This document shows positions 23,161 to 30,627 of a stretch of 38,589 nt of DNA, piece after piece. The stretch lies in the NCBI GenBank assembly GCA_012271165.1, contig JAAXGX010000061.1, positions 1-38,589 of the forward strand, in the 5' to 3' direction. Position 1 is the stretch's first letter. Every line of letters starts with the position of its first letter. Both the position numbers and the translations under genes were made by a program. A model generated the notes under the pieces. That model had not been told where the DNA came from and searched no databases. It was given only the letters and a program-made list of their open reading frames with translations. The DNA comes from Vicinamibacteraceae bacterium (GTDB lineage: Bacteria; Acidobacteriota; Vicinamibacteria; Vicinamibacterales; UBA8438).

Positions 23161-24312
23161 ATGCGACGAATCCTGATTCTGGCGGCAGTCATCGCCCTGT
23201 TCACCACGCCTGCGCCCGTGGCGCAGGGGCCCGGTGTCGAGCCGGTCGAACCGTTCAAGGTCGGCACGTTCGACATCCACGGCGTGCCCCACGTCGGGCT
23301 CGTCCTGCGCGACAGCCTGGTCATCGACATCGAGATCGCCACCTACGCGCTCGAGGTGCTTCCAGAGTACCCGCACGTGCCGATGCCCGAGGACATGCTG
23401 GAGTTGATCGGCCGCTGGGACTACGGCCTGAAGTACCGGCTGTTCGAGATGGTCAACCACGTGGTCAACAACGACCTGCTCACCGGCGACGGCCGGGCCG
23501 ACTACGTCTACGACGTGAGCGAGCTGCGGACGCGCCCGCCGATCATGTACCCGGGCAAGATCCTCAACGCGGCGGTCAACTTCTACAGCCACGTGTTCGA
23601 GGGCGCCACGCCCGACGAGCGGGCCGCGGAGATGCGCCGCCGCCGCGAGGAGCGCGGCGTGCCGTACCTGTTCCAGAAGCCGAGCCGCGGCGCCGTCGTC
23701 GGCAACGGCGACCCCATCGTCATCCCGTACGGCCGCGACCGCACGGACTGGGAGGTCGAGCTCGGGGCGGTGATCGGCCGCGCGGCGAAGTACGTGTCGG
23801 CGGACGACGCGCAGGACTACGTCTTCGGCTACCTGGTCTCGATCGACGTCTCCGATCGCGGCGGGCGGCCGCCCGGGGGCGCGCCCTTCACCTCCGACTG
23901 GTTCGTGGGCAAGGGCCACGACACGTTCGCGCCCCAGGGCCCGTGGATCGCCCCCAAGGAGTTCTACGGCGATCCGATGGAGAACCTGCGGCAGACGCTC
24001 AGCGTCGGCGGCCGGACGCTGCAGGAGGCGCGCGCCGGCGACATGATCCACTCGCTGTGGGAGATCATCGAGTACGCCTCGTCGATCATCACGCTCTACC
24101 CGGGCGACGTGATCAACAACGGCACGTCGGGCGGCACCGCGGCCGGCGCGGCGCAGACCCGCGGCGAGGAGGACCGCTACCTCAAGCCCGGCGAGGTAGT
24201 CGAGGCCAGCATCGACGGCATCGGCACGCTGCGCATGCCGGTGGTGGCCGGCGAGGAGCCCAAGGGGCTCACCGGCGCCGAGTTGCCGCCGGTCAAGACC
24301 TATCGCGACTGA
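23161..24312 (+). CDS. Exported fumarylacetoacetate hydrolase family protein
   Basis: A 383-residue protein whose C-terminal ~250 residues match the FAH fold. It has DWEVELGAVIGR (acidic metal ligands, about residues 196-207), then SIDVSDRG with the third acidic ligand, DWFVGKGHDTFAPQGPW, and PGDVINNGTSGG. FAH enzymes cleave or decarboxylate 2-oxo or acylpyruvate compounds. Unusually, the first ~21 residues form a signal peptide (MRRILILAAVIALF...PVAQG), so this member should work in the periplasm. ATG with GAGGAG four bases upstream is secure, and a strong promoter precedes it. The end overlaps the convergent methyltransferase gene by 13 bases. Confidence 0.9.
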   Translation: MRRILILAAVIALFTTPAPVAQGPGVEPVEPFKVGTFDIHGVPHVGLVLRDSLVIDIEIATYALEVLPEYPHVPMPEDMLELIGRWDYGLKYRLFEMVNHVVNNDLLTGDGRADYVYDVSELRTRPPIMYPGKILNAAVNFYSHVFEGATPDERAAEMRRRREERGVPYLFQKPSRGAVVGNGDPIVIPYGRDRTDWEVELGAVIGRAAKYVSADDAQDYVFGYLVSIDVSDRGGRPPGGAPFTSDWFVGKGHDTFAPQGPWIAPKEFYGDPMENLRQTLSVGGRTLQEARAGDMIHSLWEIIEYASSIITLYPGDVINNGTSGGTAAGAAQTRGEEDRYLKPGEVVEASIDGIGTLRMPVVAGEEPKGLTGAELPPVKTYRD

Positions 24313-24938
24313 GGGCGCGCGGTCTCGCGTCGCGCCGCTGCAGCTTGCGGCCGTCGGGCCACGATCTCGGCCACGCCGAGGCCGTGGTCCGACGCGCCCT
24401 CGCTCGGTCCCCGCTCCTCGCTGTGGAGCAGGGTCCAGCCCCAGCCGGTCACCAGCTTCTCCAGCTCACCCGGTTGCAGCACGTAGCGGTGTCCCCGCTG
24501 GGCGCCGGGCGCCGGCAGGTGCAGCGCCGCGACGAGCAGCCCCCCCGGCCGCACCCCCCGGCGGACCGCGGTGAACAGCGGCCGGTGGAGGAAGAAGCAG
24601 TCGACGATCAGGTCGTACGCCCCCTCCGCAATCACGAATGCCGGCGGGTCCGCCTCGAGATCCGCGACGTGCGCCCGGATCCGCTCCCGGCATCCCGCCC
24701 GCCCGGCGCGCGCGAGCAGCAGCTCGATGCCGGCCGCCGCCCCGTCCACCGCGTCGACCTGCCAGCCGCTCTCCGCGAGCCGGATCGCGTGCGGCCCGGT
24801 CCCGCACCCCAGGTCCAGGGCGCGGCCCGGCGGCACGTCGGCGATTGCGGCGGTGAGCAGCGGGATCGGCTCCGCCGCCGCCGTGTGCCGGCCCCCGGCG
24901 TAGCGCGCGTTCCACTTCGCGATCTGCGGATTGTCCAT
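24300..24938 (-). CDS. Class I SAM-dependent methyltransferase, TehB-like
   Basis: A 212-residue methyltransferase. It has the start pattern WNARYAGG common in TehB-like and thiopurine-type enzymes, the SAM-binding motif I ALDLGCGTGPHAIRLAE (about 40-56), motif II VDAVD, and YDLIVDCFFLH in place of motif IV. It likely methylates a small molecule or metalloid; the substrate is not evident. ATG at 24938 is preferred to the TTG five codons upstream. The gene is single and separates the metabolic region from the accessory island that begins at 25016. Confidence 0.86.
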   Translation of the reverse strand: MDNPQIAKWNARYAGGRHTAAAEPIPLLTAAIADVPPGRALDLGCGTGPHAIRLAESGWQVDAVDGAAAGIELLLARAGRAGCRERIRAHVADLEADPPAFVIAEGAYDLIVDCFFLHRPLFTAVRRGVRPGGLLVAALHLPAPGAQRGHRYVLQPGELEKLVTGWGWTLLHSEERGPSEGASDHGLGVAEIVARRPQAAAARRETARPQSR

Positions 24939-25015
24939 GGCGAGCGCCCGCAAGTATTGTCTATCCGCGAGAGCACCGGACGCCGGCAGAAGGGCTCGCG
25001 CGGGTGGAGACGCGA

Positions 25016-25606
25016 ATGACCAACAAGAAGAAGGGCATCTTCTGTCTGGAAGGGGACTGGTGGGGCGTCAGGGACAAGACCTCCGTCGAGCCGCTGTTGC
25101 GCCTGCTGGAAACGATGGGCGACTACAAGGTGCCCTACTTCCACCACGACGTCGCGACGCACGAGGAGTTCGACTTCTACCTGAACAAGTGGCGTGGCAA
25201 GTCCTTCGCGAGCCACCCGATTCTGTACCTGGCGTTCCACGGCGAACCCGGGGGCATCGCGGTCGGCGAGGGACGGAACAACACGCTCGCCCTCGATGAC
25301 TTGGCGCAGCGGCTCGAGGGTGCTTGCAAGCGGCGCGTGATCCACTTCGGATCCTGCAGCACCCTCGACGTACACGGCAACGAACTGAACAGCTTCTTGC
25401 GCCGGACCGGCGCCTGCGCGGTGCTTGGATTCCGGACCGACGTCGACTGGCCGAAGTCGGCCGCGCTCGACTTGCTGGTGCTCGCGTACCTGCAGGAAGT
25501 GTCGTTCGAGAAACGCGGCATGAGAAAGTTCTGGCGGTTGCTCAGGGAAAACGCGCCCGGTCTGCAGAAGAACCTGGAATTCCGGATGTGGCCAAGAGCG
25601 GACTGA
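25016..25606 (+). CDS. DUF6642-family protein with a caspase/CHAT-like His-Cys pair
   Basis: A 196-residue cytoplasmic protein that I recognise as DUF6642. The visible framework is a first strand FCLEGDW, a conserved KTSVEPLL, FHHDVATHEEFDFYL, then YLAFHGEPGGI with His75, and VIHFGSCSTLDVHG with Cys114. A His in F-H-G and a Cys in G-S-C-S after consecutive hydrophobic strands is the hallmark of caspase-like and CHAT proteases. A protease role is therefore inferred, not shown. ATG at 25016 has GGTGGAG just upstream; a GTG at 25004 is the alternative. It is followed by a HigA-type regulator and an OLD-like ATPase, the typical company of defence or toxin systems. Confidence 0.75.
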   Translation: MTNKKKGIFCLEGDWWGVRDKTSVEPLLRLLETMGDYKVPYFHHDVATHEEFDFYLNKWRGKSFASHPILYLAFHGEPGGIAVGEGRNNTLALDDLAQRLEGACKRRVIHFGSCSTLDVHGNELNSFLRRTGACAVLGFRTDVDWPKSAALDLLVLAYLQEVSFEKRGMRKFWRLLRENAPGLQKNLEFRMWPRAD

Positions 25607-25667
25607 CAACCGCTCCCCGGTGATGCCTGGAGGGTCGAAATCGCCGACTACCACTGAGGTGCGGACC

Positions 25668-26021
25668 ATGACCATCAAGCGTGCGGCAGTCGACCGCGGG
25701 ACGGTTGACTTCTCCGACATCGCCTCGGGTCGCCGGCTGCGGGCGATCCATCCCGGCCGGTTCGTGTACGACGAGTTCCTGGTGCCGCTGGGCCTGAGCG
25801 TGAACGCCTTGGCCAAGGCGCTCAATGTGCCGCGACCGCGGCTGAACGACGTCGTGCGCGGCCAGCGCGCCGTCAGCGCGGACACGGCGCTGCGCCTCGC
25901 ACGCTACTTCGGAACCTCGCCGCAATTCTGGGTGAACCTCCAGGCCCGTTACGATGTCGAGATCGCCGAGCGTGCGTTGCGCTCCACGATCGACCGGGAC
26001 GTCAAGCCCTGCGCCGACTGA
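25668..26021 (+). CDS. HigA-type XRE-family antitoxin/regulator
   Basis: A 117-residue helix-turn-helix protein of the HigA group. The hallmark IHPGRFVYDEFLVPLGLS is followed by the HTH (VNALAKALNVPRPRLNDVVRG), then TALRLARYFGTSPQFWVNLQARYD. HigA binds operators of its own operon and neutralises the RNase HigB, which is normally encoded just upstream. No HigB-like gene is present. The DUF6642 gene occupies that position, 61 bases away. ATG at 25668 has GAGGT eight bases upstream; the N-terminal ~25 residues extend beyond the family core. Confidence 0.88.
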   Translation: MTIKRAAVDRGTVDFSDIASGRRLRAIHPGRFVYDEFLVPLGLSVNALAKALNVPRPRLNDVVRGQRAVSADTALRLARYFGTSPQFWVNLQARYDVEIAERALRSTIDRDVKPCAD

Positions 26022-26106
26022 GACGACGGCTGGCTGCCCGGTCCATGCTGCGTTCGTTGAGCCAACCCGCCTTCGGAACGCGCGTCTGTAGGATGCACGT
26101 GAGCGC

Positions 26107-27849
26107 ATGCTGACCAGACTTGTCGCCCGCAACTTCAAGCGCTTCGGCGAAGTCGAGATCGAGCTCGGCAATCCGGTGGTCTTCATCGGGCCGAACAACT
26201 CCGGGAAGACCTCGGCGATGCAGGCGCTGGCCCTGTGGGACATCGGCCTCAAGCGCTGGAACGAGAAGCGCTCGGGCAAGAGCACGCCGGAGAAACGGCC
26301 AGGGGTGACGGTCAACCGCCGGGATCTCGTGGCGATCCCGATCCCGGACGCCAACCTTCTGTGGCGCGGGATGCACGTGCGGGACGTGCGGAAGATCGAA
26401 GGTCGCCAGACCACGAGCAACGTCCGCATCGATCTCGTCGTCGAGGGTGTCACGAGGGACAAGCATTGGACGTGTGGACTCGAGTTCGACTACGCGAACG
26501 AGGAATCCTTCTACTGCCGGCCGCTGCGTCTCGCCGAAGGCAAGGCCCCGGACCGCATGCCGGTTCCCGCCGAAGCGGCCGACACGCGGATCGCCTTTCT
26601 GCCGCCGATGTCGGGGTTGGCCGCCACGGAGACGCGACTCGATCAGGGGGCCGTGAACGTGCGGATCGGCGAGGGACGAACCGCCGAGGTGTTGCGCAAT
26701 CTCTGCTTCCGCATTCACGAGCGGGAGCCAGGACGATGGCAGGCGTTGGTCGAGCAGGTTCGGAGCCTGTTCGGGTCGGAGATCAGACCGCCCCGGTACG
26801 TGGCCGAGCGCGGCGAGATTGCGATGACCTACCAGGAGCGGGGGGCCACGCTCGATCTGTCCTCGTCCGGACGGGGTCTGCAGCAGACGCTGCTCCTCCT
26901 GGCCTACATGTATGCGAATCCCGGCGCCGTCCTGCTGCTCGACGAGCCGGATGCCCACCTGGAGATTCTCCGCCAGCGGCAGATCTACCGGCTGTTGACG
27001 GAGGTGGCGACCGCGAGCGGCAGCCAAGTGATAGCCGCGAGCCACTCCGAGGTGCTGCTCAACGAGGCCGCCGGCCGGGACGTGGTCGTGGCGTTCGTCG
27101 GACTGCCGCACCGTATCGACGACCGGGGCAGCCAGGTCCTGAAGGCGTTGCGGGAGATCGGGTTCGACCAGTACTACCAGGCGGAGCAGACCGGCTGGGT
27201 GCTCTACCTCGAAGGGTCCACCGACCTGGCGAACCTGCTGGCGCTTGCCAGGCGATTGGGACACGAACGCGCGCTGCGCGCGCTCGAGAGGCCGTTCGTC
27301 CACTACGTGGGCAACCAACCTGCGGCGGTGCAGAATCATTTTCACGGACTGCGCGAGGCTCTCCCGAGACTGCTCGGCGTCGCCCTCTTCGACCGGCTCG
27401 AAACGGAGCCGCGGAACATCGCCCCGGTCGAGTGCCTGATGTGGACGCGCCGAGAGATCGAGAACTACTTCTGCTCGCGGGCGACCCTGGAGGCGTATGC
27501 CGCCGCGTCGGCGCCGGACGGCGCGGCGGGGCCACTCTTTGCGGCGGAGGAAGCTGGCCAGCGCCTGGACGCAATGCGAAAGACCATCGACGAGATCGAG
27601 TCCGCATTGAAGACGCTCGGCAAGGGGTCGCCGTGGAGCGCCGACATCAAGGCCAGCGACGACTTCCTGACCCGCCTCTTCGAGACGTACTTCGCTGATC
27701 TCAAGCTTCCCAACCTTATGGCCAAGAAGAACTTCTACGAGTTGGCCGAGTACGTGCCGGAAGGCGAGATCGACCCGGAGATCCGGGACAAGCTCGATGC
27801 GATCGCGAGTGTCGCGGAACGTGCTACACCTGCGGAAGACCGGGATTGA
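26107..27849 (+). CDS. AAA/ABC-type ATPase with C-terminal TOPRIM-like region (OLD-like)
   Basis: A 580-residue protein. Walker A is GPNNSGKT (28-35), an ABC signature-like SSSGRGLQQ is near 257-265, Walker B is VLLLDEPDAHLE (about 276-287), and the switch His lies in AASHSEVLL. After residue ~360 it has YLEGSTDLANLL (a TOPRIM-style Glu), then VALFDRLE and WTRREIENYF, features seen in OLD-family nucleases and in DUF4435-type TOPRIM partners. The canonical DxD is not obvious, so nuclease activity is uncertain. OLD-like ATPases mostly act in phage defence. The gene follows the HigA-type regulator by 85 bases and may belong to the same system. Confidence 0.82.
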   Translation: MLTRLVARNFKRFGEVEIELGNPVVFIGPNNSGKTSAMQALALWDIGLKRWNEKRSGKSTPEKRPGVTVNRRDLVAIPIPDANLLWRGMHVRDVRKIEGRQTTSNVRIDLVVEGVTRDKHWTCGLEFDYANEESFYCRPLRLAEGKAPDRMPVPAEAADTRIAFLPPMSGLAATETRLDQGAVNVRIGEGRTAEVLRNLCFRIHEREPGRWQALVEQVRSLFGSEIRPPRYVAERGEIAMTYQERGATLDLSSSGRGLQQTLLLLAYMYANPGAVLLLDEPDAHLEILRQRQIYRLLTEVATASGSQVIAASHSEVLLNEAAGRDVVVAFVGLPHRIDDRGSQVLKALREIGFDQYYQAEQTGWVLYLEGSTDLANLLALARRLGHERALRALERPFVHYVGNQPAAVQNHFHGLREALPRLLGVALFDRLETEPRNIAPVECLMWTRREIENYFCSRATLEAYAAASAPDGAAGPLFAAEEAGQRLDAMRKTIDEIESALKTLGKGSPWSADIKASDDFLTRLFETYFADLKLPNLMAKKNFYELAEYVPEGEIDPEIRDKLDAIASVAERATPAEDRD

Positions 27850-27874
27850 GGGGGAATCATTGGCGTCGGCGAGC

Positions 27875-27903
27875 TTGACACGGATTTAGTGTAACACTAT
27901 TTT
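27875..27903 (+). promoter_or_regulatory. VapBC promoter with palindromic operator in the spacer
   Basis: TTGACA (27875-27880) and TATTTT (27898-27903) are spaced by 17 bases. The spacer contains a perfect palindrome, TAGTGT-A-ACACTA (27887-27899), which overlaps the -10. This is a natural autorepression site for the ribbon-helix-helix antitoxin. The predicted transcription start falls at or next to the GTG at 27910, implying a leaderless message. Confidence 0.75.
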
Positions 27904-27909
27904 TGTGTT

Positions 27910-28152
27910 GTGAAGAACATCACGATTACATTGCCCGAGGATGTTGCCCGTTGGCTGCGTGTCAAGGCAGCCGAGAACGACCGTAGCGTCTCGAGATGGA
28001 TCGCCGAGTTGCTAGCCCGGATGCAGCGCCAGGAGGACGAGTACGAGGTTGCGATGAAGCGTTATCTTGCGATGAAGCCGCGGAAGCTCGAATGGCCGGA
28101 CGGTCGGAGGCCGACTCGCGCGGACCTGTATGACAGGCCCCGTCTTCGTTGA
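27910..28152 (+). CDS. Ribbon-helix-helix antitoxin (VapB-like)
   Basis: An 80-residue protein with a MetJ/CopG-type N-terminus. KNITITLPEDVARWLRVKAAENDRS gives the strand and first helix, then SRWIAELLARM; the charged tail likely wraps the toxin. It should bind the palindrome overlapping its promoter and repress the operon together with VapC. The start is GTG at 27910 with no Shine-Dalgarno, consistent with a leaderless transcript. Its end overlaps the toxin gene by 23 bases. Confidence 0.87.
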   Translation: MKNITITLPEDVARWLRVKAAENDRSVSRWIAELLARMQRQEDEYEVAMKRYLAMKPRKLEWPDGRRPTRADLYDRPRLR

Positions 28153-28594
28153 TACGAACGTCTTCGTCTACCGCCACGATCGCTCGGACCCGTCGAAGCA
28201 GGCGTGCGCCGAGCAGTGGATCAGGCTCCTCGCGCGCAGGCGCCTGGGCCGCTTGAGCTTTCAGGTTCTTCAGGAGCTTTACGCGACCCTCACGCGAACG
28301 TGGGGGCTGAACTTCGACCGGTCGGAAGCCCGAGACATAGTCGCGGTGCTGGCGGTATGGCGACCGGTGGCCGTTGACCTTCCAACGCTGGAACGGGCCT
28401 GGCTCCTGCAGGAGTCCTCTTCCATCTCCTGGTGGGATGCTCTCATCGTCGCCGCTGCGCAGGCCTGCGAATGCAGGGTCCTGCTGACCGAGGACCTTGA
28501 GCACGACCAGGAGTTCGGCGCCGTGCGCGTCGTGAACCCGTTCGCGCTGCAGGACCGGACACCGGAAGAGGTGCTGGGAGACTCGTCGTCATGA
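28130..28594 (+). CDS. PIN-domain toxin (VapC-like RNase)
   Basis: A 154-residue PIN-domain protein with the four acidic active-site residues visible. Asp8 is in FVDTNVFVY, Glu49 in VLQELYATL, Asp103 in SWWDALIVAAA and Asp122 in LLTEDL. VapC toxins are magnesium-dependent RNases that cut tRNA or rRNA and are held inactive by the cognate antitoxin encoded just upstream. ATG at 28130 lies within the antitoxin gene. The stop overlaps the start of the following PQQ-propeller gene as ATGA, an odd neighbour for a toxin. Confidence 0.9.
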   Translation: MTGPVFVDTNVFVYRHDRSDPSKQACAEQWIRLLARRRLGRLSFQVLQELYATLTRTWGLNFDRSEARDIVAVLAVWRPVAVDLPTLERAWLLQESSSISWWDALIVAAAQACECRVLLTEDLEHDQEFGAVRVVNPFALQDRTPEEVLGDSSS

Positions 28595-29973
28595 ACGATT
28601 CGCTGGAGGAATCAGTGAGGAAACGGATTGCATCGATGATCTGCATGCCCGTGGCGCTGCTGCTCTGGTCGGGCGTGCGTGTCGCCGCCGAGTCGGACAA
28701 CTGGCCGCAGTTCCGGGGTCCCGGCGGCACGGCGGTCGTGGCCGACGACCCACGGCTGCCGGAGACGTGGAGCGCCACCGAGAACGTCGCCTGGAAGGCG
28801 CCGATTCCGGGGTTGGGGTGGTCGAGCCCGATCGTCTGGGGCGACCGGGTGTTCCTCACGTCGGTCGTGGCCGAGGCGGAGTACGAGGGTCCGCAGCCGG
28901 GCCTGTACCTGCCGGCCAGCGACGTCGGCATCGCCCCGGGCAACCACCGCTGGATCGTGCTGTGCCTCGATCTCGGCAACGGCGCGGTGCTCTGGCAGCG
29001 GACCGCGCACGAGGGGCCGGTGGCGTCGACCATCCACCCCAAGAACTCGTTCGCCTCGGCCACGCCGGTCACCGACGGCGAACGGGTCTACGCGCTGTTC
29101 GGCGACCTCGGCCTCTTCGCCTACGACTTCGACGGCAACCGCGTCTGGTCGCGCGACGTCGAGGCCCTGCCCGACTTCTGGGGCTGGGGTCCGGGCGCGT
29201 CGCCGGCGCTGCTCGGCGACCAGGTGCTGGTGATGCACGACAACGAGCAGGCGTCGTACCTCGCTTCGTTCGACAGCGCGACCGGGGAGGAGAACTGGCG
29301 TGTGGACCGCGACGAGCCGAGCGCGTGGTCGACGCCGTTCGTCTGGGAGAACGATCTGCGCACCGAGATCGTCACGGCGGCGAAGAACGAGGTCCGCTCG
29401 TACGACCCGGCGGGCAACCTGCTGTGGCACTTCGCCGGGCGGATGACGGACGTGAGCATCCCGACGCCGCTGCCGGGCGACGGCGTCATCTACGTCAGCT
29501 CGGGCTACGTGGGGAACGACCACCGTCCGGTGTACGCCGTCCTGGCGGGGGCCGCGGGGGACATCACGCTGGGCGCCAGGCAGCGCGCCAACGAGTACAT
29601 CCGCTGGTACGAGCCGACCATCGGCTCCTACAACCCGTCGCCGCTCCTGTACCGCGGCATCTACTACACGCTGCACGACCGCGGCTTCTTCACCGCCCAC
29701 GAAGCGACTACGGGGCGCGCCGTCTACGACCGGGTGCGGATCGAGACGGGCGCGACGTTCACCTCGTCGCCGTGGGCGTACAACGGCAGGATCTTCGCGC
29801 TGAGCGAGGACGGGGACACGTACGTCATCGCGGCGGGGCCGGAGTACGAGCTGCTCGGCAAGAACGAGATCGGCGAGATGGCGCTCGCCACGCCGGCCAT
29901 CGCGGGCGGCACGCTGCTGCTGCGGACGGCGTCGCACCTGCACGCCATCCGGACGCCGGAGACCGCGCCGTAG
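28591..29973 (+). CDS. Exported PQQ-like beta-propeller protein
   Basis: A 460-residue protein with an N-terminal signal (hydrophobic about 14-32) and PQQ/pyrrolo-quinoline-type blades. These begin with NWPQFRGPGG and continue with repeated motifs such as LCLDLGNGAVLWQR, YDFDGNRVWSRD, SFDSATGEENWRVD and YDPAGNLLWHF. Proteins of this type are outer-surface or periplasmic, and many are not enzymes; no PQQ-binding catalytic residues were identified. ATG at 28591 overlaps the VapC stop; a later in-frame ATG at 28636 would still leave part of the signal. Its stop codon lies inside a long perfect hairpin. Confidence 0.85.
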   Translation: MNDSLEESVRKRIASMICMPVALLLWSGVRVAAESDNWPQFRGPGGTAVVADDPRLPETWSATENVAWKAPIPGLGWSSPIVWGDRVFLTSVVAEAEYEGPQPGLYLPASDVGIAPGNHRWIVLCLDLGNGAVLWQRTAHEGPVASTIHPKNSFASATPVTDGERVYALFGDLGLFAYDFDGNRVWSRDVEALPDFWGWGPGASPALLGDQVLVMHDNEQASYLASFDSATGEENWRVDRDEPSAWSTPFVWENDLRTEIVTAAKNEVRSYDPAGNLLWHFAGRMTDVSIPTPLPGDGVIYVSSGYVGNDHRPVYAVLAGAAGDITLGARQRANEYIRWYEPTIGSYNPSPLLYRGIYYTLHDRGFFTAHEATTGRAVYDRVRIETGATFTSSPWAYNGRIFALSEDGDTYVIAAGPEYELLGKNEIGEMALATPAIAGGTLLLRTASHLHAIRTPETAP

Positions 29974-29990
29974 AACGGCGCGGTCTCCGG
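29956..29990. terminator. Perfect 16-bp hairpin spanning the stop codon, between convergent genes
   Basis: CCGGAGACCGCGCCGT (29956-29971) and its exact complement (29975-29990) flank a three-base loop. The TAG stop of the PQQ-propeller gene straddles the loop, so the last four codons form one arm. There is no U-tract on either side. Its position between convergent genes suggests a bidirectional transcription stop or 3'-end protection. Confidence 0.6.
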
Positions 29991-29996
29991 CCTGCA

Positions 29997-30437
29997 TCAC
30001 TGTCCCGCGCCGCTCTCGTACACGTCGTCGGTGACCGGCTCCAGCCACTGGATGGTCAGGTGCTCCCCGGCCTCGTTCGGGAAGGTCACCGAGACGTGCG
30101 TCAACGGCTCGTCGGGCACCGCGCCGTGCCAGTGCCGGACGCCGCGCGGCAGGTGGGCCGTCTCGTTGGGACCGACCTCGGCCACCGGCTGGCCCTCGAC
30201 CTGGTAGCGCAGCCGGCCTTCCTTGACGAACAGCAACTGCTCGCTGTGCGTGTGCCAGTGCGTGCGGGCGCCCGCCTCGAAGCCCCGCGACGACACGCGG
30301 ATGCCCTCCGCCTCGATGCGGAAGGACGTGCCGGTGAAGGTAGTCTGCTGGGCCTGCACGAGCCAGACGCCGGACACCGCGGCGAAGACGCCGAGCAACA
30401 GGCCGATCCGCAACCGATCGCGCAGCTTCCGATTCAT
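29997..30437 (-). CDS. Exported cupin-domain protein
   Basis: A 146-residue protein. A signal sequence covers about residues 8-30 (IGLLLGVFAAVSGVWLVQAQ), then comes a single cupin barrel. Metal ligands are visible in THWHTHSEQLLFVKEGRL (His-x-His with Glu) and in PRGVRHWHGAV (His). Small exported cupins may bind metals or act as dioxygenases or isomerases; the substrate is unknown. ATG at 30437 has AGGAGG nine bases upstream. It is convergent with the PQQ-propeller gene and divergent from the M1 peptidase. Confidence 0.88.
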   Translation of the reverse strand: MNRKLRDRLRIGLLLGVFAAVSGVWLVQAQQTTFTGTSFRIEAEGIRVSSRGFEAGARTHWHTHSEQLLFVKEGRLRYQVEGQPVAEVGPNETAHLPRGVRHWHGAVPDEPLTHVSVTFPNEAGEHLTIQWLEPVTDDVYESGAGQ

Positions 30438-30627
30438 CTCGTACCTCCTGTCGCCTCGCAGGCGTGTTCGCGCCGGCCGCCCGTCGCGGCCGACGCGCGT
30501 CGCAAGCGATCTGAACGCGAACCGCCTGCGCAAGTCAACGCCGGAAGTGCGCCGGCCCGGACACGGGAGCCTCGAGCGGGACGAACGAGCGTGCCAAAAC
30601 GCGGCCGACGTGCCAGGATCTGGAGCC

